This document shows, piece by piece, positions 1 to 9,320 of a stretch of DNA of 64,000 bases. The stretch is from positions 558,001-622,000 of the forward strand of contig NZ_WVHL01000003.1 of NCBI RefSeq assembly GCF_009861525.1. The letters run 5' to 3'. Origin of the DNA: Pseudomonas sp. LD120. GTDB lineage: Bacteria; Pseudomonadota; Gammaproteobacteria; Pseudomonadales; Pseudomonadaceae. The notes beneath the pieces are model-generated. The model worked only from the letters and a program-made list of their open reading frames with translations. It was not told where the DNA came from and ran no database searches. Position 1 is the first letter of the stretch. Every line of letters begins with the position of its first letter. A program made the position numbers and the translations under genes.

Positions 1-358
1 CTTGAGCCCAAGTGCTTGGCTTGTACGGCTGGGCTACACCCTGTTTCACCGCAATCGGGCCGAACGCTGCGCCAACATCGCCGATATCGGCGCTGGCGTT
101 GTCTTTCTCAGCGGCGAACTTGGCGATCTCCTGGGCCGAGCTCATGTCAGTGTCGATGTGCTTGAGGCCGTAGGTTTTAGCCAGGTCCTCCCATGTACCT
201 CTCCAGTTGGCCCAGTCATCGGGCATGCCGACACTGTTGACGGTGCCTTCCGCTTTTGCAGCGGCTTCCAAGGTTTTCAAATCGTGATCAGCGGCCATGG
301 CGGTGGTGCACATGGCAATGGTCGAGCCTAACAGTGAGGCCAGGAAAAGCTGTTTCAT
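1..358 (-). CDS. ABC transporter substrate-binding protein (N-terminal part)
   Basis: The gene runs off the left edge, so only about 119 N-terminal residues are seen. The start at 358 is preceded by AGGAGC. The first 22 residues form a typical signal peptide ending in AMA before AD, so the product is exported to the periplasm. The mature part resembles extracellular solute-binding proteins of the spermidine/putrescine/iron class. It is divergent from a UTRA-domain GntR regulator. That pairing is common for phosphonate (2-aminoethylphosphonate) uptake genes in Pseudomonas, but the substrate is inference. A HutC-type operator lies 57 bp upstream of the start. Confidence 0.8.
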   Translation of the reverse strand, partial: MKQLFLASLLGSTIAMCTTAMAADHDLKTLEAAAKAEGTVNSVGMPDDWANWRGTWEDLAKTYGLKHIDTDMSSAQEIAKFAAEKDNASADIGDVGAAFGPIAVKQGVAQPYKPSTWAQ

Positions 359-414
359 CCGAAGCTCCTTTGGGCGTATTCAACGCTGCGTTTTATCGAC
401 AGTCTTGCGGTGGA

Positions 415-428
415 TTGGTCTAGGTCAG
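415..428. promoter_or_regulatory. Candidate HutC/UTRA-family operator, site 1
   Basis: TTGGTCTAGGTCAG is close to the TGGTCTAGACCA consensus bound by GntR regulators of the HutC subfamily such as DasR and NagR. It lies 57 bp upstream of the ABC gene start, where it would overlap the promoter. The rest of the 359-720 intergenic space shows no gene. Binding is inferred. Confidence 0.55.
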
Positions 429-693
429 CAATACCTGAGCCAATTTAAGCTTGCTGAATGACACTTTGATGTCATTGCCCGCGCGAAGCGCTTGGATTTA
501 GGCGCGGGATTGGAGCGGCGAGATAAGCGTAGCCCATGGAAAAACCCCAGGAATCCAGGGATCTGGCGGGCAAATTGCAGATGCTGGATTGGGTCTTTGG
601 GCGGTGTTGTCATCGATCAGTCATGTGCAGTGCCTAGGCTCTGGATAGCGATGCAGGGCGCCGATCAGGCCGCTGCTGTGCCCTGAAACAGTG

Positions 694-707
694 CTGGTCT
701 AGTCCAG
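694..707. promoter_or_regulatory. Candidate HutC/UTRA-family operator, site 2
   Basis: CTGGTCTAGTCCAG is a near-palindrome with the same TGGTCTAG core as the site at 415-428. It lies 13 bp before the ATG of the regulator gene, which suggests autoregulation. Together the two sites flank the divergent intergenic region. Confidence 0.6.
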
Positions 708-720
708 ATAGGTAACGTTG

Positions 721-1434
721 ATGCGTATTGATGCAACCAAAGCGGTGACAGCCATCGGCCAGGTCCTGCAGGAGCAGATCGCCCACGGTCTGTTGGCGCC
801 CGGTAGCAAGCTGCCGGCCGAGCGCAAGCTCAGCGAGCTGTTCGCTACCACCCGGATCACCGTGCGCGAGGCCTTGCTGCAATTGGAGGCTCAGGGGCAG
901 ATCTACCGCGAGGAGCGCCGTGGCTGGTTTGTTTCACCACCGCGACTGGCCTACAACCTGATGCAGCGTAGTCACTTTCACGCCATGGTCAGTGCCCAGG
1001 GACGAGTGCCTTCCACCGAGGTGATCTCGGCGCGCCTGCAACCGGCGTCGGCGGCGGTCTGCGCCTGGCTGCAGCTACCGGCGCTGTCCAGCGTGATCCA
1101 GATCTGCCGGGCGAGGCGCATCGATGACCGATTGGTGTTGTACGTGGAGCACTACCTGAACCCCAGGTACTTTCCGCACATTCTCGACCTGGATTTGAAC
1201 CAGTCGATCACCGAGCTCTATGCCCGGCATTACGACCTGCATTACGGGCGGGTGCGCTTCGAGATCGTGCCCACCTCCTTGCAGCCGGAAGCCGCCGCGG
1301 CCCTGAAGGTCTCGGTAGGCAGTCCCGGGCTGCGCATCGCCCGGGTCAACTATGACCAGCATGAGCGGCTGATCGATTGTGATCTGGAGTTCTGGCGGCA
1401 TGACGCGATTCATGTCGGCGTTGACGTGCTTTAG
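721..1434 (+). CDS. GntR-family transcriptional regulator with UTRA domain
   Basis: The 237-residue product has an N-terminal winged helix (about residues 8-70, with PAERKLSELF and TRITVREAL in the recognition region) and a C-terminal UTRA ligand-binding domain (about 90-235). This is the HutC/PhnF subfamily. An in-frame TTG lies one codon upstream, but the ATG at 721 is the likely start. It is divergent from the ABC substrate-binding gene and probably controls it in response to the transported compound. HutC-like operators at 415 and 694 support local and self regulation. A phosphonate ligand is plausible but not shown. Confidence 0.88.
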   Translation: MRIDATKAVTAIGQVLQEQIAHGLLAPGSKLPAERKLSELFATTRITVREALLQLEAQGQIYREERRGWFVSPPRLAYNLMQRSHFHAMVSAQGRVPSTEVISARLQPASAAVCAWLQLPALSSVIQICRARRIDDRLVLYVEHYLNPRYFPHILDLDLNQSITELYARHYDLHYGRVRFEIVPTSLQPEAAAALKVSVGSPGLRIARVNYDQHERLIDCDLEFWRHDAIHVGVDVL

Positions 1435-1440
1435 AGGCCT

Positions 1441-1469
1441 GTGCCGTTCGCCGGCAGGACGGCTCCTTC
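1441..1469. repeat. REP-like extragenic hairpin between convergent genes
   Basis: The segment contains GCCGTTCGCCGGCAGGACGG, with GCCGT/ACGGC arms, and resembles Pseudomonas REP cores. It sits between the stop of the UTRA regulator and the stop of the convergent channel gene and may act as a bidirectional terminator. Confidence 0.45.
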
Positions 1470-1473
1470 AGGG

Positions 1474-3630
1474 TCATTGTTTCTCCGGGGCGCTACCGGG
1501 GGTGATCACCTGAATGCTCATGCGCGGGGTGGCCAGGTCCAGCCCGGCTTCGTCCAGGTGGCGTTTGAGGGACAGGTTGAAGGCCCGTGATACTTCCCAT
1601 TGCTTGATCGGCGCGGTTTTGAAACGGGCCCGGAGGATGGCGCTGCCGGACTCGAAGCTTTCCACGCCCTGAATCTCCAGCGGCGACCAGATGTTGCGCC
1701 GCTGCAGCGGATCGGTGCGCATCTTCTGACCGACATCGCGCATCAACTTGATGGCATCGTCGATTTCCATGTTGTAGGGAATCGCCACGCGGAAGATCGC
1801 GTAGCCGAACTCACGGGAGTAGTTCTTGATGCTCTTGATTTCGCTGAACGGAATGGTGTGCACGATGCCGTCGATGTCCCGCAGACGCACGGTGCGGATG
1901 GTCAGGCCTTCGACGGTGCCCAGGTGGCCGCCAACATCCACGTAGTCGTCGATGGCCAGGGAGTCCTCGATGATGATGAACAAGCCGGTGATCAGGTCGG
2001 CTACCAGGGATTGGGCACCGAAACCAATGGCCAGACCGATGACGCCGGCACCAGCCAGCAGCGGGGTGACGTTCATGCCCATGTTGGCCAGGGCGACGAT
2101 GGTGGCAATGATGAAAATGGTGATAAACAGCACGTTGCGGATCAACGGCATCATGGTCTGCGCACGGGCATTGGCCAGGCCCTTGCGCGAGCGGGTCAGG
2201 GCGTGATGCACCGCGGTGTCGCTGAGAATCCAGATCAGCCAGGCAAAGATCAGGGTGCCGCCGAGGCTGAACAGTTTGACGCTGACTTCATGGCCGTCGC
2301 CTTCGGTGAAGCGGATCAGCGACATGCCCCAGACCCGCAGGCCGAGTTCAATGAACGTGAGCCAGACCGCCAAGTGGGCCAGGGTGTAGAAGAAGCTTTT
2401 CAGTCGCTCGGAATACAGCGCATGGCGTTTGTGTCCTCGCTGAGGTTTGAGGGCATGGCGGCGCACCAGGCCGTTGATCACCATGCACAACACCAGCAGC
2501 ACGGTGCACAGCAATGACTGGCGCAGGGCGGTGCTGGTGTCGCCGGCGGAGACAAAGGTGGCGAACAGCGAAATGCCCACCAGCACCAGGGCCGGCAGGT
2601 ACCAGAAAGTGCCGATGATTTCGATGGTGTCGCTCAAGGCGCGGCGGGTCAGGCGTCGGGCCAGCGGTTGATTGCGGATCAGGTGGGCGATAGGCCGGCG
2701 GAAACGCAGGATGAACACCCCGGTAGACAGCGCTGCCATGACATTGGCGAAGGTCGCCGCAGTATGGGCCAGGTGTTGGCCGAGGCTGGCCACCATCCGC
2801 GGATCGCTCAGGGCTTCGCCAAAGGCGGCGAAGCTGCCGATCCACCACAGTGGCCGAAATGCCTGACGCCTTAGGATGTACAGCGCGCGATGGCGGTGCG
2901 GGCCGTCGAGCACGGAAAACGCCACCACGCAGATCGCCGAGAAACAGGTGCCGACCACCAAGGCATAAGCCAGGACCATGGCCAGGTCCTTGCCCAGGGA
3001 GGAGGGCAGGGAGTAAGTCAGGTAGACGGTGATCATCAGGGCGATCAGCCAGGGGCCGAGCTTGCGTAGGGCAAAGCGCAGCAGGTCCCAGGTCTTAGGG
3101 TGCTGTGGCAGGTCTTCGGTCAGCCCAAACCGCAGGCGTACCCGGTGACTGAGCCAGATCAGTGCTGCGGCCAGCAGGCTCCAGACCATAAGGATCAGGG
3201 CGAAGGCAAAGATGATCGGCAACCATTGGCTGGCCGGCAGCATCAGCGCCGAGAGTTCGTCCTTGGCCTGATCGAATTCGTCTGCCCAGCGAGTCAACGG
3301 GCTGTCTGCGCCGGAGAACTGTTTTTCCAGGTTTGACAGGGTGCCGCCGATCAGCCCGAGCACGCCTTCCTCGGTGGTGGGTTGGGCTTTTTTCGTGGCG
3401 TCCCGGAGCTTTTTCAGGTCGCTCAGCAGTTGGGTTCGCTGCTGGTCGTTTTCCAAGGATTTGATGACTTCGTCCAATGATTGGCCCAGAGGCTCCTCGG
3501 CCTGTGGTTGCGCTTTACCCTGGCTGCCCAGCAGCCCCGGCAAGCCGACGGCCTGGGCACCGCTCATGGGCAAAAACGTCAGCAGGCAGACAAGCACAAA
3601 ACAGGGCAGGGCAAGAAGACGAGCGAACAC
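1474..3630 (-). CDS. MscS-family mechanosensitive channel (YbiO-like)
   Basis: The 718-residue protein has a signal sequence, a periplasmic segment rich in charged helices (about 45-125), many membrane segments (from about 137) and a C-terminal MscS core. The pore helix and beta domain are recognisable from GAGVIGLAIGFGAQSLV and the following FIIIEDSLAIDDYV. Length and layout match E. coli YbiO (about 741 aa), a large MscS paralogue that releases solutes on hypo-osmotic shock. It is a single gene, convergent with the UTRA regulator. The small membrane gene upstream runs in the same direction. Confidence 0.9.
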   Translation of the reverse strand: MFARLLALPCFVLVCLLTFLPMSGAQAVGLPGLLGSQGKAQPQAEEPLGQSLDEVIKSLENDQQRTQLLSDLKKLRDATKKAQPTTEEGVLGLIGGTLSNLEKQFSGADSPLTRWADEFDQAKDELSALMLPASQWLPIIFAFALILMVWSLLAAALIWLSHRVRLRFGLTEDLPQHPKTWDLLRFALRKLGPWLIALMITVYLTYSLPSSLGKDLAMVLAYALVVGTCFSAICVVAFSVLDGPHRHRALYILRRQAFRPLWWIGSFAAFGEALSDPRMVASLGQHLAHTAATFANVMAALSTGVFILRFRRPIAHLIRNQPLARRLTRRALSDTIEIIGTFWYLPALVLVGISLFATFVSAGDTSTALRQSLLCTVLLVLCMVINGLVRRHALKPQRGHKRHALYSERLKSFFYTLAHLAVWLTFIELGLRVWGMSLIRFTEGDGHEVSVKLFSLGGTLIFAWLIWILSDTAVHHALTRSRKGLANARAQTMMPLIRNVLFITIFIIATIVALANMGMNVTPLLAGAGVIGLAIGFGAQSLVADLITGLFIIIEDSLAIDDYVDVGGHLGTVEGLTIRTVRLRDIDGIVHTIPFSEIKSIKNYSREFGYAIFRVAIPYNMEIDDAIKLMRDVGQKMRTDPLQRRNIWSPLEIQGVESFESGSAILRARFKTAPIKQWEVSRAFNLSLKRHLDEAGLDLATPRMSIQVITPGSAPEKQ

Positions 3631-3708
3631 TGGGCGGTCAACCTCGGAGAAGACGAATCGGCCGAGTGTACGAGGCCGCCAAATTCAATGCGAGGGTGAG
3701 GGCTGCAT

Positions 3709-3915
3709 TTATTCCGCGAGTTTGGCGAGGATCTTGTAAACCACGGTGCCGAGAATCAGCAGCATGCCGATCCACATGCTGAACACCCCGAGGTTCTTGT
3801 CCCGGAAATTGAAGCCGATGGCCAATAGGATCATGCCCGTGAGAATCGGGATGAGCATGGAATGGAACGAAGACATCGAGATCATGGCGACGGCCTTGTC
3901 AGAATAGGTACTCAT
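3709..3915 (-). CDS. Small two-helix membrane protein
   Basis: The 68-residue product has two hydrophobic segments (about 18-35 and 43-62) joined by a short charged loop (NFRDKN). No enzyme motif is present. It sits between apeB and the MscS channel, on the same strand, in a gene order I recall as conserved in Pseudomonas. Function unknown. Confidence 0.7.
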   Translation of the reverse strand: MSTYSDKAVAMISMSSFHSMLIPILTGMILLAIGFNFRDKNLGVFSMWIGMLLILGTVVYKILAKLAE

Positions 3916-3996
3916 AAGTCTAGGTCGCTTTGTCGCGACCTGGGTTGATGTGTATCAGAAGCCAGCGGGCATGGAAGTACAGGCCCGCCGCATGCC

Positions 3997-5286
3997 TTAT
4001 GGCAGTTCGTGGCTGGCGTAGAAGGCGCTCAGCACTTTCACCAGGTGCGCCAGGTCATGGCTGCCACAGAGTTCGCGGATCGAATGCATGGCGAAGGTCG
4101 GCAAGCCGATATCCACGGTGCGCACTCCCAGGTGGCTGGCGGTGATCGGACCGATGGTCGAGCCGCAGCCCATATCGCTGCGCACCACGAAGCTCTGCAC
4201 TGGCACTTCTTCGGCCATGCACAGGTGGCGGAAGAAGCCGGCGGTTTCGCTGTTGGTTGCGTAACGCTGGTTGCTGTTGACCTTGATCACCGGGCCAGCG
4301 TTGAGTTTTGGGCCGTGGTTGGCGTCGTGCTTGTCAGCGTAGTTAGGGTGTACGCCATGGGCGTTGTCGGCGGAAACCAGCAACGACTTCTGGATGGTGC
4401 GAACGAACTCGTCGCCTTCCGGCAGCAGGCGGCGCAGGGTTTGTTCAAGCATCGGACCATCGGCGCCGCAGGCCGAGCAAGAGCCCACTTCTTCGTGGTC
4501 GTTGCACACCAGCACACAGGTTTCGTCGCTCTCGGCAGTCAGCAGGGCTTGTAGCCCGGCGTAGCAGGACAACAGGTTGTCCAGGCGCGCACCGGCAATG
4601 AAATCACCGTGCAGGCCGATCACTGCGGCGCTCTGGGTGTCATAGAAACTCAACTCGTAGTCCAGCACCACATCGGCATTCAGGCCGTGTTCCCGAGCCA
4701 GCTGGTCGGTGAGTACCGCACGGAAATCCACGCGCTCGTCGCCGGCGAACTGCGCCAGGATCGGCGGCAGTTCGTTTTGTGCATTGATCGCCCAGCCCTG
4801 GTTGGCTTCACGGTTCAGGTGGATGGCCAGGTTGGGGATGATCGCGATCGGCGCCTTGAAATCGATCAGTTGGCTTTCCACCTTGCCGTCGCGACGGAAG
4901 GTTACGCGCCCGGCCAGGGACAGGTCTCGGTCGAACCAGGGCGTCAGTAGTGCACCGCCATAGACTTCCACGCCCAACTGCCAGAAACCCTGGCGCTGCA
5001 ATTCCGGCTGGGGCTTGACCCGCAGGCAAGGGCTGTCGGTATGGGCGCCCACCAGGCGGATACCACCCTGCAGCGGGGAATGTCGGCCCAGCTTGAAGGC
5101 GACGATCGAGGAGTCGTTGCGGGTGACGTAGTAGCGGCCGTTGGCTTCTGTGCTCCATGGCTCGCGTTCGTCGAGGCGCTGGTAACCGGCCGCTTCCAGG
5201 CGTTGAACAAGGCTGGCAGTGGCATGGAAAGGGGTAGGGGAGGCCTTGAGAAAGTCGATCAGGCCTTGGTTCAACTCTTCGCGCAT
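3997..5286 (-). CDS. apeB: M18-family aminopeptidase
   Basis: The 429-residue product is a metallopeptidase of family M18, a cytosolic dinuclear zinc enzyme that removes N-terminal residues. Metal-site motifs are visible: VGAHTDSP near residue 80, the NDHEEVGS segment with its catalytic Glu pair near 260, and a C-terminal FAMHSIRE motif near 404. Length matches the bacterial ApeB/PepC family. It lies upstream of the small membrane gene, with a GT-like gene inserted before rluA. Confidence 0.95.
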   Translation of the reverse strand: MREELNQGLIDFLKASPTPFHATASLVQRLEAAGYQRLDEREPWSTEANGRYYVTRNDSSIVAFKLGRHSPLQGGIRLVGAHTDSPCLRVKPQPELQRQGFWQLGVEVYGGALLTPWFDRDLSLAGRVTFRRDGKVESQLIDFKAPIAIIPNLAIHLNREANQGWAINAQNELPPILAQFAGDERVDFRAVLTDQLAREHGLNADVVLDYELSFYDTQSAAVIGLHGDFIAGARLDNLLSCYAGLQALLTAESDETCVLVCNDHEEVGSCSACGADGPMLEQTLRRLLPEGDEFVRTIQKSLLVSADNAHGVHPNYADKHDANHGPKLNAGPVIKVNSNQRYATNSETAGFFRHLCMAEEVPVQSFVVRSDMGCGSTIGPITASHLGVRTVDIGLPTFAMHSIRELCGSHDLAHLVKVLSAFYASHELP

Positions 5287-5385
5287 AAGTAGCTCCAGAC
5301 AGCAGTGGCGCGAGTTTAACGTATTGGATCGCAGCGATGGGCAAGAGCGTGTGCAGCGAGTTGCCCATTCGCAGCAGAACTCACC

Positions 5386-6498
5386 TCAATAGGGTGTTGA
5401 GGTCAATTGCTCACGCAGATAATTCAGGATGGCTTGCTGGTCTTCTGCTCTAGCGGGCTTGGGCACAATCTCCGGCCAGGACCCACTGTTGAGATTCAGA
5501 ACTTGTTGTCGTTCTTGCGGATTCCAGCGTCCGATAACTCGAGCAGCGTTTTTCCACCACTCATACCGACAGGCTAAGTGATAGGGATTGTCGGAGAGTT
5601 CGTTTCCATAATGCAGGTCCCTGGAAATCTTCTTTAATTCACCGTCAAGTTTACGTAGGCGCCACTTAATTTGAAGTTGCTTCCAGGGCGAGGGCTCGGG
5701 CACCTGGCGTGGAACCTCTCGAGATAGCGAGATCAGTTCAGCGCGATAGTCTTCGCCGTAAAGTGCGAAAAAACGCGCCTGCATCGTGTGGAAGAAACGC
5801 TTTTTGGCAAAGTAGTGATAAACGTACTTCTTGGTTTCTTGCACGGGCTTGTCACGCATTGCAAATGACAAAGCAATCTGTTCGATCGTATGGATATCGA
5901 ACGAGTCCTCGGTCCACTCATCGATAAGTCCGATGGACTTTTCCAGCAGTGGTGTATCGCTGTCGGTCAGTCCGCACAGGCCACTGTTGTAGAGTTTGAA
6001 ATTGCTGTCAGGCTTAATGCCATGCGTTTGTAGGCATACACCAAGCTTGAGGTAAGTCTGGCGTGTACTCACATCTCGCCAGTGGTATTCAAATTCATCC
6101 ATCAAGTAGTTCTGAGGACTGATCTTTTTCAGCAGTCGATGAGGGTTTCTCAGAAAGAGCGTATCGGTGTCTGCGAAAAGGGTTTTTTCCGCGAGTTTAA
6201 GTCCAGCGGCCATTGCACAGGCTTTGCGCCGATGGTGATAGCCGTTCTGGCCTTGCCACCGCTGCAGGATTTCTTCGTTCAAAACGACGATTTCTACTGG
6301 CCAGCCAACATAATCCTGGGGGCGGTCGGTCATTATCCTGATGCACAGCGACTCTCCGTTATTCAACAGGCTAAGTGCTGTGAGGATGCTGAATTTGACT
6401 TCGCACCGATACACCTCGTGGTTACCGTAAACCAGGTAGAGCAATTGCTCTGGAGTTTTTACCAGGGAGTGCGGGGCAAGTGCTGCTATGCACGTCAT
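5386..6498 (-). CDS. Putative GT-A type glycosyltransferase, probably acquired
   Basis: I do not recognise this 370-residue protein by name. The N-terminal half resembles a GT-A nucleotide-sugar transferase (GT8-like): a Rossmann-like start, then FADTDTLFL with a DxD motif near residue 115 that would bind the metal-sugar nucleotide. There is no signal peptide or membrane helix, so it is probably cytosolic. The C-terminal third is basic and rich in Trp. Codon use is more AT-rich than in its neighbours apeB and rluA, which are normally close together, so the gene looks inserted. Acceptor and role are unknown. Confidence 0.6.
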   Translation of the reverse strand: MTCIAALAPHSLVKTPEQLLYLVYGNHEVYRCEVKFSILTALSLLNNGESLCIRIMTDRPQDYVGWPVEIVVLNEEILQRWQGQNGYHHRRKACAMAAGLKLAEKTLFADTDTLFLRNPHRLLKKISPQNYLMDEFEYHWRDVSTRQTYLKLGVCLQTHGIKPDSNFKLYNSGLCGLTDSDTPLLEKSIGLIDEWTEDSFDIHTIEQIALSFAMRDKPVQETKKYVYHYFAKKRFFHTMQARFFALYGEDYRAELISLSREVPRQVPEPSPWKQLQIKWRLRKLDGELKKISRDLHYGNELSDNPYHLACRYEWWKNAARVIGRWNPQERQQVLNLNSGSWPEIVPKPARAEDQQAILNYLREQLTSTPY

Positions 6499-6542
6499 CG
6501 GTCAAGTGTCCTTACTGAGGGCGCAGGCTGATCAGTTTGTTG

Positions 6543-7178
6543 TCAAAAGGGCGCAGGGCAATCGAAGCGCAGGCGCTCACCGGTCTGGGGATGAGTGAAG
6601 CTGAGCATGCTGGCATGCAGGCATAGCCTTGGCCAGGCGGCCAGAGCCTGCGGGTGGGCGTAGAGGCCATCACCCAGTAGCGGGTGCCCGATGGACAGCA
6701 TGTGTACCCGCAACTGATGAGAGCGGCCGGTGATGGGGGTCAGCTCGACCCGGCACCAGTCGCCGCAGCGCTCCAGCACTCGCCAGAAGGTCAGGGCGTG
6801 CTTGCCGAATTCGTGGTCCACCACATGCCGGGGTTTGGTTGGCGGGTCATAGCGCAAGGGCAGATCGATGCTGCCGCTGTCCAATTCTGGCTGGCCCCAG
6901 CATAGGGCGGTGTAGGCTTTTTCGGTTTCGCGGTCATGAAACTGTCGCGACAGTTCGCGATGGGTGTCTGCGTCCCGGGCCAGGAGAATGATGCCCGAGG
7001 TCTCCCAATCCAACCGGTGAACGATCCGGGCCTCGGGGTAGCCGTTTTCCTGCAGGCGGGTGATCAGGCAGTCCTTGTTGTCGTCGGCGCGACCGGGGAC
7101 TGAAAGCAGCAGAGTAGGTTTGTTCACCACCAGAACAGCAGCGTCCTGATGCAGGATGTGGATATTCGACAACGGCAT
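6543..7178 (-). CDS. rluA: RluA-family pseudouridine synthase
   Basis: The 211-residue enzyme carries the family motif HRLDWETSGI with the catalytic Asp near residue 57, and a later GRSHQLRVH motif. Size and place beside the min operon match P. aeruginosa RluA, which modifies U746 of 23S rRNA and U32 of some tRNAs. There is no S4 domain, as expected for RluA. It is transcribed in the same direction as minE, about 90 bp downstream of it across a strong hairpin. Confidence 0.88.
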   Translation of the reverse strand: MPLSNIHILHQDAAVLVVNKPTLLLSVPGRADDNKDCLITRLQENGYPEARIVHRLDWETSGIILLARDADTHRELSRQFHDRETEKAYTALCWGQPELDSGSIDLPLRYDPPTKPRHVVDHEFGKHALTFWRVLERCGDWCRVELTPITGRSHQLRVHMLSIGHPLLGDGLYAHPQALAAWPRLCLHASMLSFTHPQTGERLRFDCPAPF

Positions 7179-7203
7179 TAAAACAGCCTCGTAACAAACG
7201 CCA

Positions 7204-7253
7204 ACGGCGGCTCGCCGAATCTCACGTTGTGCGTGAGGTCAGCGAGCCGCCGT
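7204..7253 (-). terminator. Strong nested hairpin between minE and rluA
   Basis: A 12-base perfect inverted repeat (ACGGCGGCTCGC at 7204-7215, GCGAGCCGCCGT at 7242-7253) encloses a second stem (CTCACG/CGTGAG). It lies just after the minE stop. No long T run follows, so it may attenuate transcription into rluA or protect the minCDE mRNA end. Confidence 0.55.
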
Positions 7254-7270
7254 GGTTCCCGTCGGATCAA

Positions 7271-7525
7271 TCAGCGATCAGGCAGGGTGATATTGAGTTC
7301 CAGGATCGAGCAGCTGCCCTGGTTTTCCAGAGCGACATGCACGTCGTCGGACCCGATATTGACGTACTTGCGGATCACTTCCACCAGTTCCTTCTGCAAG
7401 GCGGGCAAGTAATCTGGGGTGCTGCGCTGGCCGCGTTCATGCGCCACGATGATCTGTAGACGCTCTTTCGCTACCGACGCGGTGCTGACCTTTTTGTTGG
7501 CACGAAAGAAGTCAAAAAGATTCAT
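7271..7525 (-). CDS. minE: Cell division topological specificity factor MinE
   Basis: The 84-residue product has the amphipathic N-terminal membrane-binding segment ([14 protein letters not shown]), the MinD-contact helix region ([10 protein letters not shown]) and the C-terminal dimerisation domain. MinE triggers MinD ATP hydrolysis, drives pole-to-pole oscillation and so confines division to midcell. Its ATG overlaps the minD stop as TAATG, indicating translational coupling. Confidence 0.98.
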   Translation of the reverse strand: MNLFDFFRANKKVSTASVAKERLQIIVAHERGQRSTPDYLPALQKELVEVIRKYVNIGSDDVHVALENQGSCSILELNITLPDR

Positions 7526-8337
7526 TATCTACCTCCAAACAGGCGCTCGAAGAATCCCTTCTTCTCGACATCAAGGAACCGGTGTTCCACGGTTTTGCCC
7601 AGCAAACGGTCGACGGCGTCGCTGTAGGCCTGGCCCGCATCGCTCTGGTCGTCGAGAATCACCGGCACGCCCTGGTTGGAAGCCTTGAGCACGGCCTGGG
7701 ATTCCGGAATCACGCCCAGCAGGGTCACTGCGAGAATTTCTTTGACGTCTTCAACACCAAGCATTTCGCCATTGCTGACGCGCTCCGGGTTGTAACGGGT
7801 CAGCAGCAGGTGCTCCTTGATCGCGTCTTCGCCTTTTTCAGCGCGACGGGACTTGCTGGCCAGAAGGCCGAGCATGCGATCGGAGTCACGGACCGAGGAC
7901 ACTTCAGGGTTGGTCACGACGATCGCTTCGTCAGCGAAGTACATGGCCAGGTGGGCGCCTTTCTCGATACCGGCAGGGGAGTCGCAGACCACGAACTCGA
8001 AGGTTTCCTTGAGTTCCATCAGGACTTTTTCCACGCCTTCCAGGGTCAGCGCGTCTTTGTCGCGGGTCTGGCTGGCGGCCAGTACGTAGAGGTTTTCCAG
8101 GCGCTTGTCTTTGATCAGGGCTTGCTGCAGGTTGGCTTCGCCATTCACCACGTTGACGAAGTCATACACCACGCGACGCTCGCAACCCATGATCAGGTCG
8201 AGGTTACGCAGGCCGACGTCGAAGTCGACGATGACTGTTTTGTGACCACGCAGTGCGAGGCCGGTACCGATAGCGGCGCTGGTGGTGGTTTTACCCACAC
8301 CACCCTTGCCGGATGTAACCACGAGAATCTTGGCCAA
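7525..8337 (-). CDS. minD: Septum site-determining ATPase MinD
   Basis: The 270-residue ParA/MinD ATPase has the deviant Walker [10 protein letters not shown] at residues 10-18, the [10 protein letters not shown] switch region and the C-terminal amphipathic membrane-targeting helix (FFERLFGG). It binds the inner membrane as a dimer in the ATP state and recruits MinC. Full length, no changes seen at key residues. It is followed by minE with a one-base overlap and separated from minC by 199 bp. Confidence 0.98.
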   Translation of the reverse strand: MAKILVVTSGKGGVGKTTTSAAIGTGLALRGHKTVIVDFDVGLRNLDLIMGCERRVVYDFVNVVNGEANLQQALIKDKRLENLYVLAASQTRDKDALTLEGVEKVLMELKETFEFVVCDSPAGIEKGAHLAMYFADEAIVVTNPEVSSVRDSDRMLGLLASKSRRAEKGEDAIKEHLLLTRYNPERVSNGEMLGVEDVKEILAVTLLGVIPESQAVLKASNQGVPVILDDQSDAGQAYSDAVDRLLGKTVEHRFLDVEKKGFFERLFGGR

Positions 8338-8428
8338 GGTGTTTCACCCCTAAGGAAAAGGACTTTTAGCCCCTGAAAAACATCTCTTGAAAACTACTGC
8401 AGTCGGACAGCCTTGGCTGGAGCTCGGT

Positions 8429-8459
8429 CAGCGGCAGGGTTTACCCTCGGTAAACGCTG
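8429..8459. other. Hairpin in the minC-minD gap
   Basis: GTTTACC (8439-8445) and GGTAAAC (8449-8455) form a tight stem with a 3-base loop, with further pairing outside (AGCG/CGCT). It lies in the 199 bp gap between minC and minD. No T run follows. It could be an mRNA processing or attenuation element. Confidence 0.4.
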
Positions 8460-8536
8460 CTGATTGCCAATTTCCTACTTCGTTTGAGCCGTAATCGCTA
8501 CGTTTTAGAGATGCTTGGAAAATGCGGCAGTATCCG

Positions 8537-9274
8537 TTAAAGACGAGTGATGTTCAACACGTCACCCGACAGGCTGACCTGGACGCCAGAGCCCCACAAA
8601 GGGTCGCGCCGCAGGTCCTCGGACACCTTGTATTGACCGGCGATGGAGATCAGTTCAGCGCTCAATTGCTGACAGAAAATCCGTGCCTTGGTGTCACCCT
8701 TGACGCCCGCCAAAGCCCGGCCACGCATCGGGCCGTATACATGGATATTGCCATCGGCGAGAAGTTCCGCTCCGGGGCTGACCGAAGACACCACGACCAG
8801 ATCGCCACCCTGGGCATAAATCTGCTGGCCGCCGCGTACTGGCGAAGTGATGATGCGGGTCGGCTTGACGGTCGGTTCGGGCGGCTTTTCCGGTACTTTC
8901 CTGACCTCGCTTTCCGATGGGTCGAGGGGGCGTTCCCGAGCACCGGAAGGAGGCAGTACTGGCAGGTCGACGGCAATGGCGGCGGCAATGTCTTCAATCC
9001 GGCTGGCACGAATCGCCAGGGTGCGCAGGCCGTGCTGGCGGCAGACGCGCATCAACCCGGGCAGATCCACCGAGCCCTCGGCGGCAGGTAGTTTGTCCAG
9101 TGCCAGCACCAGCGGCGCGTTGCTGAAGAAATTCGGCGCCTGAGCGACCTTCGCGGCCAGTTGGCGATCAAGGCCTTCGAGGTCGTTGCGGGCCAGTTCC
9201 AGCACGGTGATGGCGAGCATGCTGCCCTTTAACTGGAACACAGGATCTTGGTCTAGCGATTCGGTTTGGCTCAT
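8537..9274 (-). CDS. minC: Septum site-determining inhibitor MinC
   Basis: The 245-residue FtsZ antagonist has an N-terminal domain (about 1-110), a proline-rich linker and a C-terminal beta-helix domain (about 140-245, with [19 protein letters not shown]) that binds MinD and dimerises. The start is taken at the ATG at 9274 ([10 protein letters not shown]), which fits the family better than the upstream in-frame codon at 9298. Divergent from lpxL, with promoters that share a -10 region. Confidence 0.96.
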   Translation of the reverse strand: MSQTESLDQDPVFQLKGSMLAITVLELARNDLEGLDRQLAAKVAQAPNFFSNAPLVLALDKLPAAEGSVDLPGLMRVCRQHGLRTLAIRASRIEDIAAAIAVDLPVLPPSGARERPLDPSESEVRKVPEKPPEPTVKPTRIITSPVRGGQQIYAQGGDLVVVSSVSPGAELLADGNIHVYGPMRGRALAGVKGDTKARIFCQQLSAELISIAGQYKVSEDLRRDPLWGSGVQVSLSGDVLNITRL

Positions 9275-9291
9275 GGTCTGCAGAACGCGGC

Positions 9292-9320
9292 TTGTCACTA
9301 AAAGTGCCGAGACTTATAAC
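9292..9320 (+). promoter_or_regulatory. Sigma70-type promoter for lpxL
   Basis: TTGTCA at 9292-9297 and TATAAC at 9315-9320 are separated by 17 bp, close to consensus. The site points toward lpxL, about 75 bp before its ATG. It overlaps the minC promoter on the other strand. Confidence 0.65.
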
